Source of the DNA: JAHBNG01 sp039028975
GTDB taxonomy: Bacteria; Chloroflexota; Anaerolineae; Caldilineales; Caldilineaceae
Direction: 5' to 3'
Assembly (NCBI GenBank): GCA_039028975.1
Contig: JBCCHB010000036.1
Location: forward strand, 49,155-113,154
Length of the DNA: 64,000 nucleotides
A program made the position numbers and the translations under genes. The notes beneath the pieces are model-generated. The model did not search any database and was not told where the DNA came from. It was given only the letters and a program-made list of their open reading frames with translations. Below are positions 1 to 9,043 of the stretch, one piece after another. The first letter of the stretch is position 1. Every line of letters starts with the position of its first letter.

Positions 1-1537
1 CTGGGCTGATATCATCTGGTAGAGCAGTATTATCAATGGTGAGGGTTGCACCAATGCCCCCTGGAGAGCTGTCGTCGGCAACTTGCAGAAACGCATTGGT
101 TGCAGTTGTGATTTCAAAAACAACATGGTCTAGCGGGTCACCGCTGTTGTAGAGGAAATTAAAGTCGATAGAGAGCGTGCCAAGGTTCGCCCCATTTTCG
201 GTAAAATCAGCATCATAGGTGAAACTTTCTAGGCTCTCACTCATTCTTGACTGAACGTTTAAGAGTTCGAAGGCGCCAATATCGTCTGCTGTGCCTTGAG
301 GCCGATCCGTGCCGCGCTGGTCCGTTGCCAGACCGCTAACTCCTGCGCCATCAATGGCTGGGCTGCCAGTAACGAGTCTGTGGGTAAAGGTTGGACCACC
401 ATTGTCGCTCAAATTCGGATCTAAGATGTCAGTTAATGGACTAGCAATGCCATCACTGGTTGCATTGATGTCATTGGTACTGGGCGTGAGTTTGCCCGCA
501 AATGCCGTCATATCACTCAGCCCTGCATGGCCAAAAAGGTTCAAGCCATTGCTGCTGATACCCGAACCGAAGAAAAGGTCGCTTTCCGAGTCAACCTCTT
601 GCCCGCCTATCGTGGTGCTGTTTCCAGCAATCAAGCTCCCACTTATCTTTATTGCGCCCAACGCATTGAAAATACCACCGCCACCTCGTCCAAACGCTCC
701 TGTAGCAAAGTTATCTGTCACAGTACCGTTGGTAATCAACAACGTAGCACCAAGGTTATTTTGCATACCACCACCAGTTGTACCGGATTCGTTGCCAGAG
801 ACAGTGCTGTTGAGAATCGTCATTGTCCCTTTGTTATAGATGCCACCGCCACTAGAAGGGCCCGGGACCGAGTTTTCTGAAATCGTGCTCCTTGTCACTG
901 TTACGGTGCCACCATCATTAAAGATGCCACTGCCAGGTCCACTACCTCGACCATCAGTAATCGTCAGATCATTGAGCGCAACCGCGTCCGCTGAAGAAGT
1001 AATATGCAGAACGCGATCCGTCATGATTGACCCATCACTGCCACCTGAGATGGCGGTTCCATCTGCAGAGCCATTGAGAATCACGTCTGCCTGAATGTCT
1101 AGGTCGCCGCCTGCATTGCTATCTTCGTTAGCTGCTCCGCTAAGGATAATCATACCGGCAGGCAGATTGATGGTGTCGGTTAGTCCGTCAGCCTGGAGGC
1201 AGTCACCGCTAGTTGTGTCACTACCTGTATTGACGTTATTGATCGCTTCACGTAGCGTGCAGTTACCGTCACCGGCCGTGGTTGTATCGGCTAGACTGTT
1301 AACGGTGATAGTGGCCGCTTGGACGAATGTGCTTCGAGATGAGAGAAGCAAGATAGCGAAGCAGAGGGCTGCAAGAATTCCTCTCCTTGGTCTTGCGTTA
1401 AATGACTCGTGTCGGCCGCTCATATTGTTTACTGTTCCAACTGCGGTTGGATAGGCATAATGACTGTGTTGTTCTTGATTGAGTTGTTCTTCAGTGGGTC
1501 GCTGTTGAAAAAATTTCTGTCGTTGTGTTGATTGCAT
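1..1537 (-). CDS. CSLREA-domain secreted beta-helix protein (C-terminus beyond window)
   Basis: Read by hand on the minus strand, 512 codons are open from ATG at 1537 to the left edge, so the gene is partial. AGGAG at 1545-1549 lies about 7 bases before the ATG. A charged N-terminus is followed by a hydrophobic signal-like stretch (about residues 52-75) and then the CSLREA motif 'CTLREAINNVN'. After that come many imperfect beta-helix turns rich in G, N, S and T (for example 'GGGIYNKGTMTILNSTVSGN'), as in polymorphic outer-membrane/choice-of-anchor Q proteins. Such proteins are secreted or surface-exposed; substrate and function are unknown. The left-edge part (about residues 430-512) resembles a beta-sandwich segment. 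Open ORFs on the opposite strand are shadows. Confidence 0.85.
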   Translation of the reverse strand, partial: MQSTQRQKFFQQRPTEEQLNQEQHSHYAYPTAVGTVNNMSGRHESFNARPRRGILAALCFAILLLSSRSTFVQAATITVNSLADTTTAGDGNCTLREAINNVNTGSDTTSGDCLQADGLTDTINLPAGMIILSGAANEDSNAGGDLDIQADVILNGSADGTAISGGSDGSIMTDRVLHITSSADAVALNDLTITDGRGSGPGSGIFNDGGTVTVTRSTISENSVPGPSSGGGIYNKGTMTILNSTVSGNESGTTGGGMQNNLGATLLITNGTVTDNFATGAFGRGGGGIFNALGAIKISGSLIAGNSTTIGGQEVDSESDLFFGSGISSNGLNLFGHAGLSDMTAFAGKLTPSTNDINATSDGIASPLTDILDPNLSDNGGPTFTHRLVTGSPAIDGAGVSGLATDQRGTDRPQGTADDIGAFELLNVQSRMSESLESFTYDADFTENGANLGTLSIDFNFLYNSGDPLDHVVFEITTATNAFLQVADDSSPGGIGATLTIDNTALPDDISP

Positions 1538-1743
1538 GATAAAACTCCTATTGATTGTCAAAATGATACTGTCTTCTAGTTTAGCGAGGTAGTGTGAAAA
1601 AAGATTCGAAAATCGCGCTTCTATCGTGAAAAAAATCCACACTATCGTGAAAATTCTGCCAATCGCGACACGCGACCAACCATATAGCTGCTCGATGAAG
1701 CCCTTGTCCCCATGAAGAAGGATAGCCGTTCACTACCCCCACG

Positions 1744-1799
1744 TAGGCTGAGCCTGTCGAAGCCGACTCTCCCCTTCGACAGGCTCAGGGGACTGAACG
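1744..1799. repeat. Palindromic repeat family G, copy 1
   Basis: TAGGCTGAGCCTGTCGAAG is answered by CTTCGACAGGCTCAGGGG about 10 bases later, giving a long hairpin. A nearly identical copy lies at 4974-5029 upstream of the permease gene. It belongs to the widespread class of intergenic CTTCGACAGG hairpins. Confidence 0.8.
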
Positions 1800-1921
1800 A
1801 CTATGCAGAAGGAGATATCCTCCCTCCTACCTAACTTCCAGACTAAATTGGACAAAGGTCTGGCCCAATGAACCTGGCGGACCATAGAAGATTTGCCTAT
1901 CTGCCGGTTGCGTTATATAAC

Positions 1922-2090
1922 TTATACTCAGCTCCGTTTGAAAACAGGTGTTTGGTCCCTCTATAGACATCAAGAAAAAGATTTTCCGCCCTTACCCTTC
2001 GACACGCTCAGGGGGCGGTTGGAAAATCTTTTTCTTAAAAACTATAGTAAAACTTCGGAGACAGCTGTTTTCAAAACGACCGCAATATAG
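1922..2090. repeat. Miniature inverted-repeat element family A, copy 1, interrupted by family B
   Basis: The left arm starts TTATACTCAGCTCCGTTTG and the right arm ends CAAAACGACCGCAATATAG, which are imperfect inverted repeats of each other. Uninterrupted relatives lie at 31031-31116, 46063-46155, 57229-57315 and 61441-61556. Here a family B element (1961-2047) sits in the middle. Too short to code for a transposase, so it resembles a MITE; no target-site duplication could be proved. Confidence 0.6.
1961..2047. repeat. Palindromic element family B, copy 1
   Basis: Begins CTATAGACATCAAGAAAAAG and ends TTTTTCTTAAAAACTATAG, a near-perfect hairpin with CTATAG at both tips. An almost identical copy is at 8957-9043; more divergent ones are at 51922-52023 and 56707-56820. 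Confidence 0.7.
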
Positions 2091-2129
2091 CATTACTCAA
2101 ACACCCCTCGAAAATCAATGGAGAAATAG

Positions 2130-3260
2130 ATGCATAACTCACTTAAAAAAGTATCTACCTTGGCGCTATTTGTCATTTTGACCATTGTCGTAGCGGCGTG
2201 TCCCGCCCCCCAACCTGCCAGCAGCGGAGCAGAGGAAACGATGGCTGCCGCTGATTTGGAAGGTGTGCCCGAGGTCTTTACTGGTGATCCGCTCAAGATC
2301 GCCGTTATCCGTAATCTCCCATCTGATGACCACACCAAACAATTTTTGGATGGAGCACGAACCGAAGGGGAAGCCTTTGGCTTCGAGGTTGACACATTCT
2401 TAGCGGACAATGATGATGCCCGCTTCCAAGAGTTGGTGGCACAAGCCATCACCAAAGGATACGACGGATTAATCATCTCTCATGGCAAAGCCGACTATTC
2501 GTATGACATGCTCAAGCCAGCAGTTGATGCAGGCATTGAGGTCGTTACCTTTGATACCATCATTGACAAAGATGGGGAAACCCTCCCTGAAATTACAACC
2601 ACGTTCCAAGATGATTTCCAACTGGCCGAATTGTCTTTGGCCGAAATTGCCGCTCTCTCTGACAATGGGGATCCCGTTAAAGTGATCAAGCTCTGGTTCG
2701 GCCCTGGTATTCCCCCGCTGGATCGCCGCGAATCAATCTATGTAACCTACGAAGAAGACAACCGCATCGAAACGCTGGAAGTGGTAGGACCGACCAATTT
2801 TCAGGACGTTCAGGGGGATATCGCGGCCAAGATTGGCGCGCTTTTGGCCAAATATCCAGAGGGAACCGTGGATGCCATTTGGGGTTCCTGGGACGAAATG
2901 GCCAAAGGAGCCAATACGGCACTCAAAGAAGCTGGCCGTACCGATGTGATGCTCATCTCTATCGACGTCTCCAATCAGGACATCAACCTGATGCGAGAAG
3001 AAGACAGCATTTGGCTTTCAACGGCCGCCGTTGATCCAGCCTTGATCGGCAGGGTAGATATGCGTCTGTTGGCCATGCAGATGGCTGGCGAAGAGGTACC
3101 CGACAACTACGATTTGGAAGCGCGCCTCGTGAAGGCAACCGATCTCACCCCCGACACCAACATGACCAACTTAGGCGACGTCATTGAAGGGTGGGGCGTT
3201 TCTGACGCCTTCAACCAGCCTTGGATGGATACGTTGCGTGCGGCTCATAGTGGTGAGTAA
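2130..3260 (+). CDS. Sugar ABC transporter substrate-binding lipoprotein
   Basis: A 376-residue periplasmic-type binding protein of the ribose/galactose (Peripla_BP_4) class. The signal peptide ends in a lipobox (V-A-A-C, Cys24), so the mature protein is probably lipid-anchored outside the membrane. The body has the alternating pattern 'LKIAVIRNL...', 'GYDGLIISHGKADY', 'EVVTFDTI', and a hinge-proximal 'DAIWGSWDEMAKGANTALKE'. ATG is preceded by GGAG. It is the first gene of a run with an RbsA-like ATPase (overlapping its end), an RbsC-like permease, mtnK and mtnA, so the inferred ligand is methylthioribose or a related 5-deoxypentose. The family alone fixes only a monosaccharide-like ligand. 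Confidence 0.85.
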   Translation: MHNSLKKVSTLALFVILTIVVAACPAPQPASSGAEETMAAADLEGVPEVFTGDPLKIAVIRNLPSDDHTKQFLDGARTEGEAFGFEVDTFLADNDDARFQELVAQAITKGYDGLIISHGKADYSYDMLKPAVDAGIEVVTFDTIIDKDGETLPEITTTFQDDFQLAELSLAEIAALSDNGDPVKVIKLWFGPGIPPLDRRESIYVTYEEDNRIETLEVVGPTNFQDVQGDIAAKIGALLAKYPEGTVDAIWGSWDEMAKGANTALKEAGRTDVMLISIDVSNQDINLMREEDSIWLSTAAVDPALIGRVDMRLLAMQMAGEEVPDNYDLEARLVKATDLTPDTNMTNLGDVIEGWGVSDAFNQPWMDTLRAAHSGE

Positions 3261-4785
3261 CCACACAACATCTCAACATCCTCAGCGCTTTGAGATGAAG
3301 AACATCTCAATCGAGTTTCCTGGCGTACGGGCCTTGTCCAATGTGGACTTTAAAGTAGAAGGTGGCACCATTCACGCGCTCATCGGGGCCAATGGTGCTG
3401 GGAAGTCCACACTGATGAAAATATTGGCCGGGGTCTATGATCACTACACCGGCTCTATTGCATTCGATGGTCAGCCAGTCCACATTCGCTCCCCGCGGGA
3501 TGGCAAAAACCAGGGTATCGAAGTGGTCTACCAAGAAGTGGATACCGCGCTGATTCCCACGTTGAGCGTGGCCGAAAATATCATGCTCGACGTAATGGTC
3601 AACGATGCTGGCGGTAGGCAGTTTGTTCATTGGCCAGAGATATACCAGACGGCCAAAGCGTTGCTCAACAAAATAGGGATTGATCTTGATGTCCATCAAT
3701 CGGTTGAAGAGTTATCTCTAGCGCAGAAGCAGATGGTGTTGGTTGCCCGCGCGTTGGCCGGAAACTGTCGCTTCTTGATATTAGACGAGCCGACTGCTCC
3801 TCTAAGCCAGGTGGAGACAGAAGAGCTCTTCCAACTCATACGCGACTTGGCCCACAATCAAGGAGTTGGTGTCGTCTTTATCTCCCACCGCCTACCAGAG
3901 ATCTTCCAAGTCTGTGAGTGGATCACTATTTTGCGCGATGGAGAAGTGATTACGAGCGAGCCGACCCACGTACTGAATCAGAGACAGGTGATCGAGCACA
4001 TGCTCGGTCGCCGCTTTGATGAGACCTATCCCAAAATGCCTGTAGAGATTGGCGATGTGCTCTTTGAAGCCAGGAACGTTTCAGAAGCAACCGGGGCGAT
4101 TCGGAACGTCACCTTTTCGGTTCGCTCAGGGGAGATCGTGGGTATGACTGGTTTAGTGGGAGCGGGCAAAACTGAACTCTGTAAAACCCTCTTCGGTGCC
4201 TTGGATATTGCTCAGGGTGAACTCTATTTGAATGGCCGTTCGATCCAAGTGCACAGCCCATACTCAGCTGTGCAACAAGGCATTGCCCTTGTCCCAGAAG
4301 AGCGACGCAAAGAAGGAATTTTGGTGGATGAGCCAGTCTTCGTCAACTTAACTGCTTCAAGTCTGGGGAATTTCAGCCTCTTATTTAGCCTTCTGAACAC
4401 GAATGCAGAGAAAGCAAAAGCCAGAATCGTAATCGATGATCTAGGCGTTCGTACCCCGTCGGAGGATCAGCAAGTTGGCCTCCTTTCTGGCGGCAACCAG
4501 CAAAAGATAGCGGTTGGCAAATGGTTGATAACTGATGCTGAACTCTATATCTTTGATGAACCAACCAAGGGTGTGGATGTAGGGGCGAAGCAGGACATCT
4601 TTGAACTCATCGGTGGCTTGGCCCAACGAGGCAAAGGCGTCATTTACGCATCAAGCGAAATTCCCGAAATTTTGGGCATTGCGGACCGCACGTATGTCCT
4701 GTACGACCGAACGATTGTCAAAGAGTTTCCGCCTAATGAGGCAACAGAAGAGGAGATTCTTTTCTATTCAGCTGGTGGGAAATAA
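3253..4785 (+). CDS. Sugar ABC transporter ATP-binding protein (RbsA-like, two NBDs)
   Basis: About 510 residues with two fused nucleotide-binding domains, as in RbsA/MglA. The first NBD has Walker A 'GANGAGKST' and Walker B 'LILDEPTAPLS'; the second has Walker A 'GLVGAGKT', signature 'LLSGGNQQK' and 'FDEPTKGVDVGAK'. It energises the permease at 5051. The reading frame is open from 3184, but GTG at 3253 gives the usual family N-terminus and overlaps the end of the binding-protein gene by 8 bases, which suggests translational coupling. The first-domain signature reads 'LSLAQKQM', the degenerate form normal for this family. Confidence 0.85.
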   Translation: MSNHTTSQHPQRFEMKNISIEFPGVRALSNVDFKVEGGTIHALIGANGAGKSTLMKILAGVYDHYTGSIAFDGQPVHIRSPRDGKNQGIEVVYQEVDTALIPTLSVAENIMLDVMVNDAGGRQFVHWPEIYQTAKALLNKIGIDLDVHQSVEELSLAQKQMVLVARALAGNCRFLILDEPTAPLSQVETEELFQLIRDLAHNQGVGVVFISHRLPEIFQVCEWITILRDGEVITSEPTHVLNQRQVIEHMLGRRFDETYPKMPVEIGDVLFEARNVSEATGAIRNVTFSVRSGEIVGMTGLVGAGKTELCKTLFGALDIAQGELYLNGRSIQVHSPYSAVQQGIALVPEERRKEGILVDEPVFVNLTASSLGNFSLLFSLLNTNAEKAKARIVIDDLGVRTPSEDQQVGLLSGGNQQKIAVGKWLITDAELYIFDEPTKGVDVGAKQDIFELIGGLAQRGKGVIYASSEIPEILGIADRTYVLYDRTIVKEFPPNEATEEEILFYSAGGK

Positions 4786-5050
4786 GATAGTTCTTTGCAA
4801 CTGGATACTCTAGCAAACGAGAGATTCTTCGACTGATCTTACAACTTAAATGGAGCAGATCTGGCAGGTAATCTGCTCGCATTTGAATAAGATCGCTTCG
4901 TCGACCCGCTCAGAATGACCATTATGACGATCTGTCCCATGTAGAAGAAGGAAATAACCATTCACTCCCCATGTAGGCTGAGCCTGTCGAAGCCGATTCT
5001 CCCCTTCGACAGGCTCAGGGGACTGAACGCCTACAGAAGGAAATAAACAG
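4786..5050. other. Spacer between ATPase and permease genes carrying repeat G
   Basis: This 265-base gap inside an otherwise tight operon is filled largely by a palindromic repeat (4974-5029) also found at 1744-1799. The repeat copy ends just before the ribosome site AGAAGG (5034-5039) of the permease. The hairpin may tune expression of the permease relative to the upstream genes; that is inference. Confidence 0.5.
4974..5029. repeat. Palindromic repeat family G, copy 2
   Basis: Same hairpin as 1744-1799, with TAGGCTGAGCCTGTCGAAG opposed by CTTCGACAGGCTCAGGGG. The flanks also match over some distance ('CATTCACT...' before, 'ACAGAAGGA' after), so the shared unit is somewhat longer than the stem. 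Confidence 0.8.
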
Positions 5051-6067
5051 ATGGCATCATCTACGCTGGCAGAGAAGGGCAAAGGTCAGCATTCATTCAA
5101 AGAGCGCATGGCTCCCTATTTAGACTTCCTAAGCAAGTGGGGGACGCTCTTAACCATTTTGATATTGATCGCATTTTTTGCCATTGCCATGCCCCCCTTC
5201 CGGTCGTCGGCCAACATAGTGACTATCTTGCGCAGTATCTCCATTGTCACGGTAATTGCCACTGGCCTTACCGTTTCGCTCACCGTTGATGGCTTTGATC
5301 TCTCCATTGGCTCGGTGGCCACCTTCGCCGACTTTCTGGTCATTTCCATGTTTGTCTGGTATGGTTTTTCTACGCCACTGGGAATTGGGATTGCACTCTT
5401 AGTCTCGCTCTTGGTGGCCCTGGTCAACACCATCCTTATTGTACGCGTTCGCATTGTGGATCTACTAGCGACTCTGGCCACCCTCTTCATCTTTGAAGGC
5501 ATTGCCCTGACCTACACCGGGGGCGGTTCCATTAGCGAGGGGATGCCCCGCTTAGACGGCACACCCACGGTTGGCGAAATTCCCGACACGTTTCGGCTTA
5601 TCGGCCAATCGCCCTACATCATCCTGGTCATGCTGGCTGTAGTGGCTGTTGTGCATATCTTTTTGAACTACACAAAGCATGGTCGCTACATGTATGTGGT
5701 TGGAGGAAATCGAGAAGCTGCTCGACTATCGGGGATTCCGGTGGATCGCTATCGGGCTTTGGCCTACTTCATTTCCACATTCTTTGCCGCCATGGGCGGC
5801 ATCTTGCTGGCCGCCCGGATCGGTTCGGCACAGATTAATGCGGGGCAGGGATTTCTAATGCCAGCCGTGGCTGCGGCCTTTATTGGCTACTCAGTCGCCG
5901 GGGCCAAAAAGCCTAATGCAATCGGCACGCTGGTCGGTGCGGTCCTTGTTGGCGTGCTGGAAAATGGCCTGATCATGATGTCTGTCCCTTACTATTCACT
6001 CAATATTGTCAAAGGGGGCGTCCTAGCCACGGCCCTGGCTATCACCTACTTCCGTAAATCACATTAG
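5051..6067 (+). CDS. Sugar ABC transporter permease (RbsC-like)
   Basis: A 338-residue integral membrane protein with 8-10 hydrophobic segments, of the BPD_transp_2 (ribose/branched-chain amino acid) permease family. Diagnostic stretches are 'LTVDGFDLSIGSVATFADF', 'HGRYMYVVGGNREAARLSG' and 'GKKPNAIGTLVGAVL'-like text near the end. It should form the membrane channel, probably as a homodimer, with the binding protein at 2130 and the ATPase at 3253. Ribosome site AGAAGG lies 11 bases before the ATG. The gene is separated from the ATPase gene by 265 bases of repeat sequence. Confidence 0.85.
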   Translation: MASSTLAEKGKGQHSFKERMAPYLDFLSKWGTLLTILILIAFFAIAMPPFRSSANIVTILRSISIVTVIATGLTVSLTVDGFDLSIGSVATFADFLVISMFVWYGFSTPLGIGIALLVSLLVALVNTILIVRVRIVDLLATLATLFIFEGIALTYTGGGSISEGMPRLDGTPTVGEIPDTFRLIGQSPYIILVMLAVVAVVHIFLNYTKHGRYMYVVGGNREAARLSGIPVDRYRALAYFISTFFAAMGGILLAARIGSAQINAGQGFLMPAVAAAFIGYSVAGAKKPNAIGTLVGAVLVGVLENGLIMMSVPYYSLNIVKGGVLATALAITYFRKSH

Positions 6068-6580
6068 GTCGGTTCGCCGCTCATCTATAATCAGTAGTCG
6101 ACAGCCGTTTGGTCGCTTAGTCCAAAGGAAACTCTTTCGGCGTCATTCCCGTTGTGTTCTGCCCTGTAAATAAACAAAGATTAGAAGATTAGAAAGATGG
6201 TGAATTTCTGAAATCTTTGCAATCATTGTTCGAATCTCATTCCCTGTTGTGTAGCCTGTTGCATGTCTAGCTACTGATAATTAGAGTTGTTCTGAAATAA
6301 CAAAACCTTGAGGTGACAGGCACTTCGCATGTCTCGTTAGCCAGAAAGCATCGCCAAAAAGTGCCAGTCACCCAGTAAGTTCTTAATTCGGAACAACTCT
6401 ATTGAATATATTTGATAACCAAAACAAAGTTCACTGCAGAAACTCTAAATGTAACTGTGAAGTTATTGAAAGGATTGAAGGTTACTCTGAGGAACTTCAC
6501 CATCTTCAATGGCTTCATGGTAGATTTGCTCTTTTTGCAGTAAATTCAAAATGAAGTTCTTCAATGCTCTTGGAGACATT
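6068..6580. other. Intergenic region with a long hairpin element
   Basis: No gene recognised. AGAGTTGTTCTGAA at 6284-6297 is answered by TTCGGAACAACTCT at 6389-6402. Inside it a second inverted pair (GGTGACAGGCACTT and AAGTGCCAGTCACC) is nested. The hairpin separates the transporter from mtnK, so the two may be separate transcription units. Confidence 0.5.
6284..6402. repeat. Nested inverted-repeat element
   Basis: Outer arms AGAGTTGTTCTGAA / TTCGGAACAACTCT and inner arms GGTGACAGGCACTT / AAGTGCCAGTCACC are seen directly. GTGACAG...CAC motifs also appear near 25850 and 25915, but no full second copy was found in the window. Confidence 0.6.
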
Positions 6581-7789
6581 ATGTACACACCATTAACTGC
6601 AGAAAGTGTTATTGACTACGTGGTACGCTCCCCCATCAAAGACCAAATCTTTCACGATGACGATACCTTTATGGTGGAGGATTTGGCTGAAGGGGGAAAC
6701 ATTAACCTGATCTTCCGCGTACGTGCGACAGAAGATCGCAATCGAAGCGTGTTGGTTAAGCAGGCGTTGCCCCATTCACGCCGCTATCCAGATATTAAGA
6801 TGCCCCTATCTCGTGCGGAGATCGAATACAACGTCCTTGCCATCGAAAATCAGTATTGCCCTGGCATTGCCCCCCAAGTCTATCACTATGATGGCACCAT
6901 GTATGTCAACTTGATGGAGGATCTAAACGATCACCTGATCATGCGTAAGAGCATGGAGCAGCAGATTACCTATCCGAAATTTGCGGAAGATATGGCCATC
7001 TTCCTGGCGCGCTCCCTCTTTTACACCTCGGATCTCTTTCTCTCATCTGCTGATAAAAAGGCCGAAGTTCCCAAATATATCAATCCAGTGCTCTGTAAGG
7101 TCACTGAAGATCTCTTCTTTACTCAACCGGTGGTTCCGCACGACAACAACCGCTGGACGTCACCAGACCTGGATGCTCTGGTGGACGAATGCTATGCCAA
7201 TGAATCTTTGTTTGCCGCCATGTTGACCATGAAAGAGAAGTTCATGAACAATGCCCAGGCATTAATTCATGGCGACTTCCATACTGGCTCCATTATGTTA
7301 AACAAGGAAGAGACGCGGGTGATTGATCCCGAGTTTGCTTTCTATGGTCCCATGGCATTCGACACGGGTTCACTCATCGGGAACCTGATGATCGGCTATG
7401 GTGCTCAAGAGGGGCACGCGCCGGATGAGGAGAGTCGACGAGTTTACCGTCAATGGCTCTTACAGGCAACCGAAGACTTCTGGACTATCTTTGAGCAGGA
7501 GTTTCGCAGATTATGGGACAAAGAAGCCGATCCCACTGAATGGGGATCCAAGCTCTTTCAGGATCAGTATATGGCTCAACTCCTGCAAGATACAGCCGGC
7601 TTTGCTGGCGCAGAGCTGTTCCGGCGCACCATTGGCTTGGCCCATGTGGACGACTTTATTGACATATCAGATCAGAGCAAACGAGCGGCCTCAGAGCGAA
7701 TTGCTCTGGAAGTTGGTCAGCGTTGGCTGTTGGAGCGTGCCAACATCAACTCGATTGGCGATCTGCTTGCCATGATTCCACGGCAATAA
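6581..7789 (+). CDS. mtnK: S-methyl-5-thioribose kinase
   Basis: Phosphorylates 5-methylthioribose (in some organisms also 5-deoxyribose) at C1 using ATP, in the cytoplasm, feeding MtnA. The 402-residue protein has the aminoglycoside-phosphotransferase/choline-kinase fold. Residues 229-237 'IHGDFHTGS' hold the catalytic loop and 248-257 'IDPEFAFYGP' the metal-binding motif, both typical of MtnK. An upstream ATG at 6551 is in frame, but ATG 6581 is preceded by GGAG at a 5-base spacing and gives the family N-terminus 'MYTPLTAESVIDYV'. mtnA follows 22 bases later. Length matches the family (about 400). Confidence 0.93.
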   Translation: MYTPLTAESVIDYVVRSPIKDQIFHDDDTFMVEDLAEGGNINLIFRVRATEDRNRSVLVKQALPHSRRYPDIKMPLSRAEIEYNVLAIENQYCPGIAPQVYHYDGTMYVNLMEDLNDHLIMRKSMEQQITYPKFAEDMAIFLARSLFYTSDLFLSSADKKAEVPKYINPVLCKVTEDLFFTQPVVPHDNNRWTSPDLDALVDECYANESLFAAMLTMKEKFMNNAQALIHGDFHTGSIMLNKEETRVIDPEFAFYGPMAFDTGSLIGNLMIGYGAQEGHAPDEESRRVYRQWLLQATEDFWTIFEQEFRRLWDKEADPTEWGSKLFQDQYMAQLLQDTAGFAGAELFRRTIGLAHVDDFIDISDQSKRAASERIALEVGQRWLLERANINSIGDLLAMIPRQ

Positions 7790-7811
7790 TGAATAGAGTA
7801 GGAGAATAACC

Positions 7812-8873
7812 ATGAGTGCATTTCGCTCGATTGAATGGCTAGAGGGCGGCATCGTCCGGATGCTGGACCAGCGGAAATTACCTTTGGAAACAACCTATAA
7901 CGATTACACCACCTATCAAGATGTGGCCCAAGCCATTACGGATATGGTGATTCGGGGTGCGCCTGCAATTGGTGCGGCCGCGGCCTATGGTATTGCACTC
8001 ACTGCTCATCATTCCGCTGCAGCTGATTTGGATAGCTTGTATGATGAACTTGAGGTAGCGGATCAACTGTTACGCAAATCCCGCCCGACAGCGGTCAACC
8101 TCTTTTGGGCGCTCGATCGGATGGTCGCTCATATTGCCAACTTCAAAGTCAGCACGGAGAATGGCTCCATTTCACAACTACAAAGCGCCACCCTATCCGA
8201 AGCCCACGCCATCGCTGCCGAGGATGTGGAATTGAACCGTGCGATCGGTAAACATGCCATGCCGCTGATTCCAGACAAAGCGACCATCATCCACCACTGT
8301 AACACGGGCAGCCTAGCCACGGTTGATTATGGAACGGCGTTAGGGATTATCCGCATGGCTCATGAAGAGGGCAAACAGGTCATGGCGCTGATCGATGAGA
8401 CCCGACCGCGCTTACAGGGGGGGCGGCTCTCTGCCTATGAGCTGAAGGCCCAAGGCGTTCCATTTAAGGTAATTGTTGATGGTGCTTCCGGACATTTTCT
8501 ACGAACAGGGGATGTCAACCTGTGCGTAGTAGGGGCCGATCGGGTGGTGGCCAATGGGGATACGGCCAACAAGATTGGGACCTATAATTTAGCGGTAGTG
8601 GCTCGGGAAAACAACATTCCATTCTATGTTGCAGCGCCCACGACCACCATCGACATGGCAACGGCGACCGGTGATGAAATTGAGATCGAAGAGCGACCTG
8701 CCCACGAAGTGACCCACGTTGACGCCAGCCAAATTACACCGGATGATGTGGCTGTGGCCAATCCGGCCTTTGATGTGACGCCAGCCAAATACATTACAGC
8801 GATTATTACCGAACGAGGGGTTGTTTATCCGCCATTTGAAGAAAACATCGCCAGAATCATGAGGGAGAAGTGA
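7812..8873 (+). CDS. mtnA: S-methyl-5-thioribose-1-phosphate isomerase
   Basis: Converts methylthioribose-1-phosphate to methylthioribulose-1-phosphate, the aldose-ketose step of methionine salvage. The 353-residue protein belongs to the eIF2B-alpha/MtnA family: 'IRGAPAIGAAAAYG' (47-60), 'HCNTGSLATVDYGTA' with the expected catalytic Cys163, 'DETRPRLQGGRLSAYEL' (195-211), and 'VVGADRVVANGDTANKIGTY' with the expected Asp243. Ribosome site GGAG stands 9 bases before the ATG. Later enzymes (MtnB, MtnW/X or MtnC, MtnD, or the class II aldolase of the DHAP shunt) are absent from the window, so the fate of the product is open. Confidence 0.95.
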   Translation: MSAFRSIEWLEGGIVRMLDQRKLPLETTYNDYTTYQDVAQAITDMVIRGAPAIGAAAAYGIALTAHHSAAADLDSLYDELEVADQLLRKSRPTAVNLFWALDRMVAHIANFKVSTENGSISQLQSATLSEAHAIAAEDVELNRAIGKHAMPLIPDKATIIHHCNTGSLATVDYGTALGIIRMAHEEGKQVMALIDETRPRLQGGRLSAYELKAQGVPFKVIVDGASGHFLRTGDVNLCVVGADRVVANGDTANKIGTYNLAVVARENNIPFYVAAPTTTIDMATATGDEIEIEERPAHEVTHVDASQITPDDVAVANPAFDVTPAKYITAIITERGVVYPPFEENIARIMREK

Positions 8874-8956
8874 TTATACTCATCTCGGTTTGATAATCAT
8901 GGCTTGGTTACCCTGGTGGAACTTGGGAAAACAACGGTTTTCAAGACATCCGCAGT

Positions 8957-9043
8957 ATATAGACATCAAGAAAAAGATTTTCCGCCCTTACCCTTCGACA
9001 CGCTCAGGGGGCGGTTGGAAAATCTTTTTCTTAAAAACTATAG
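8957..9043. repeat. Palindromic element family B, copy 2
   Basis: Almost identical to the copy at 1961-2047 over some 85 bases, starting ATATAGACATCAAG and ending TTAAAAACTATAG. The preceding 35 bases (GTTTTCAAGACATCCGCAG) resemble the right arm of family A. It forms a strong hairpin downstream of mtnA. Confidence 0.7.

Larger units (their letters stand above)
1538..2129. other. Intergenic region built of palindromic repeats
   Basis: No convincing gene. The region holds a hairpin repeat at 1744-1799 that recurs at 4974-5029, and a composite miniature element at 1922-2090 with a second palindromic element nested at 1961-2047. The promoter and ribosome site of the downstream transporter operon must lie within or beside these repeats; GGAG at 2119-2122 lies 7 bases before the ATG at 2130. 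Confidence 0.6.

Noticed and set aside
309..1454. Several long plus-strand reading frames near the left edge
   Set aside because: They are antisense to the CSLREA/beta-helix gene, whose minus-strand frame is open throughout with signal peptide, ribosome site and family motifs.
1893..2181. Two overlapping plus-strand frames across the family A/B repeats
   Set aside because: They translate the palindromic elements; a near-identical text appears again at 8904-9122 for the same reason.
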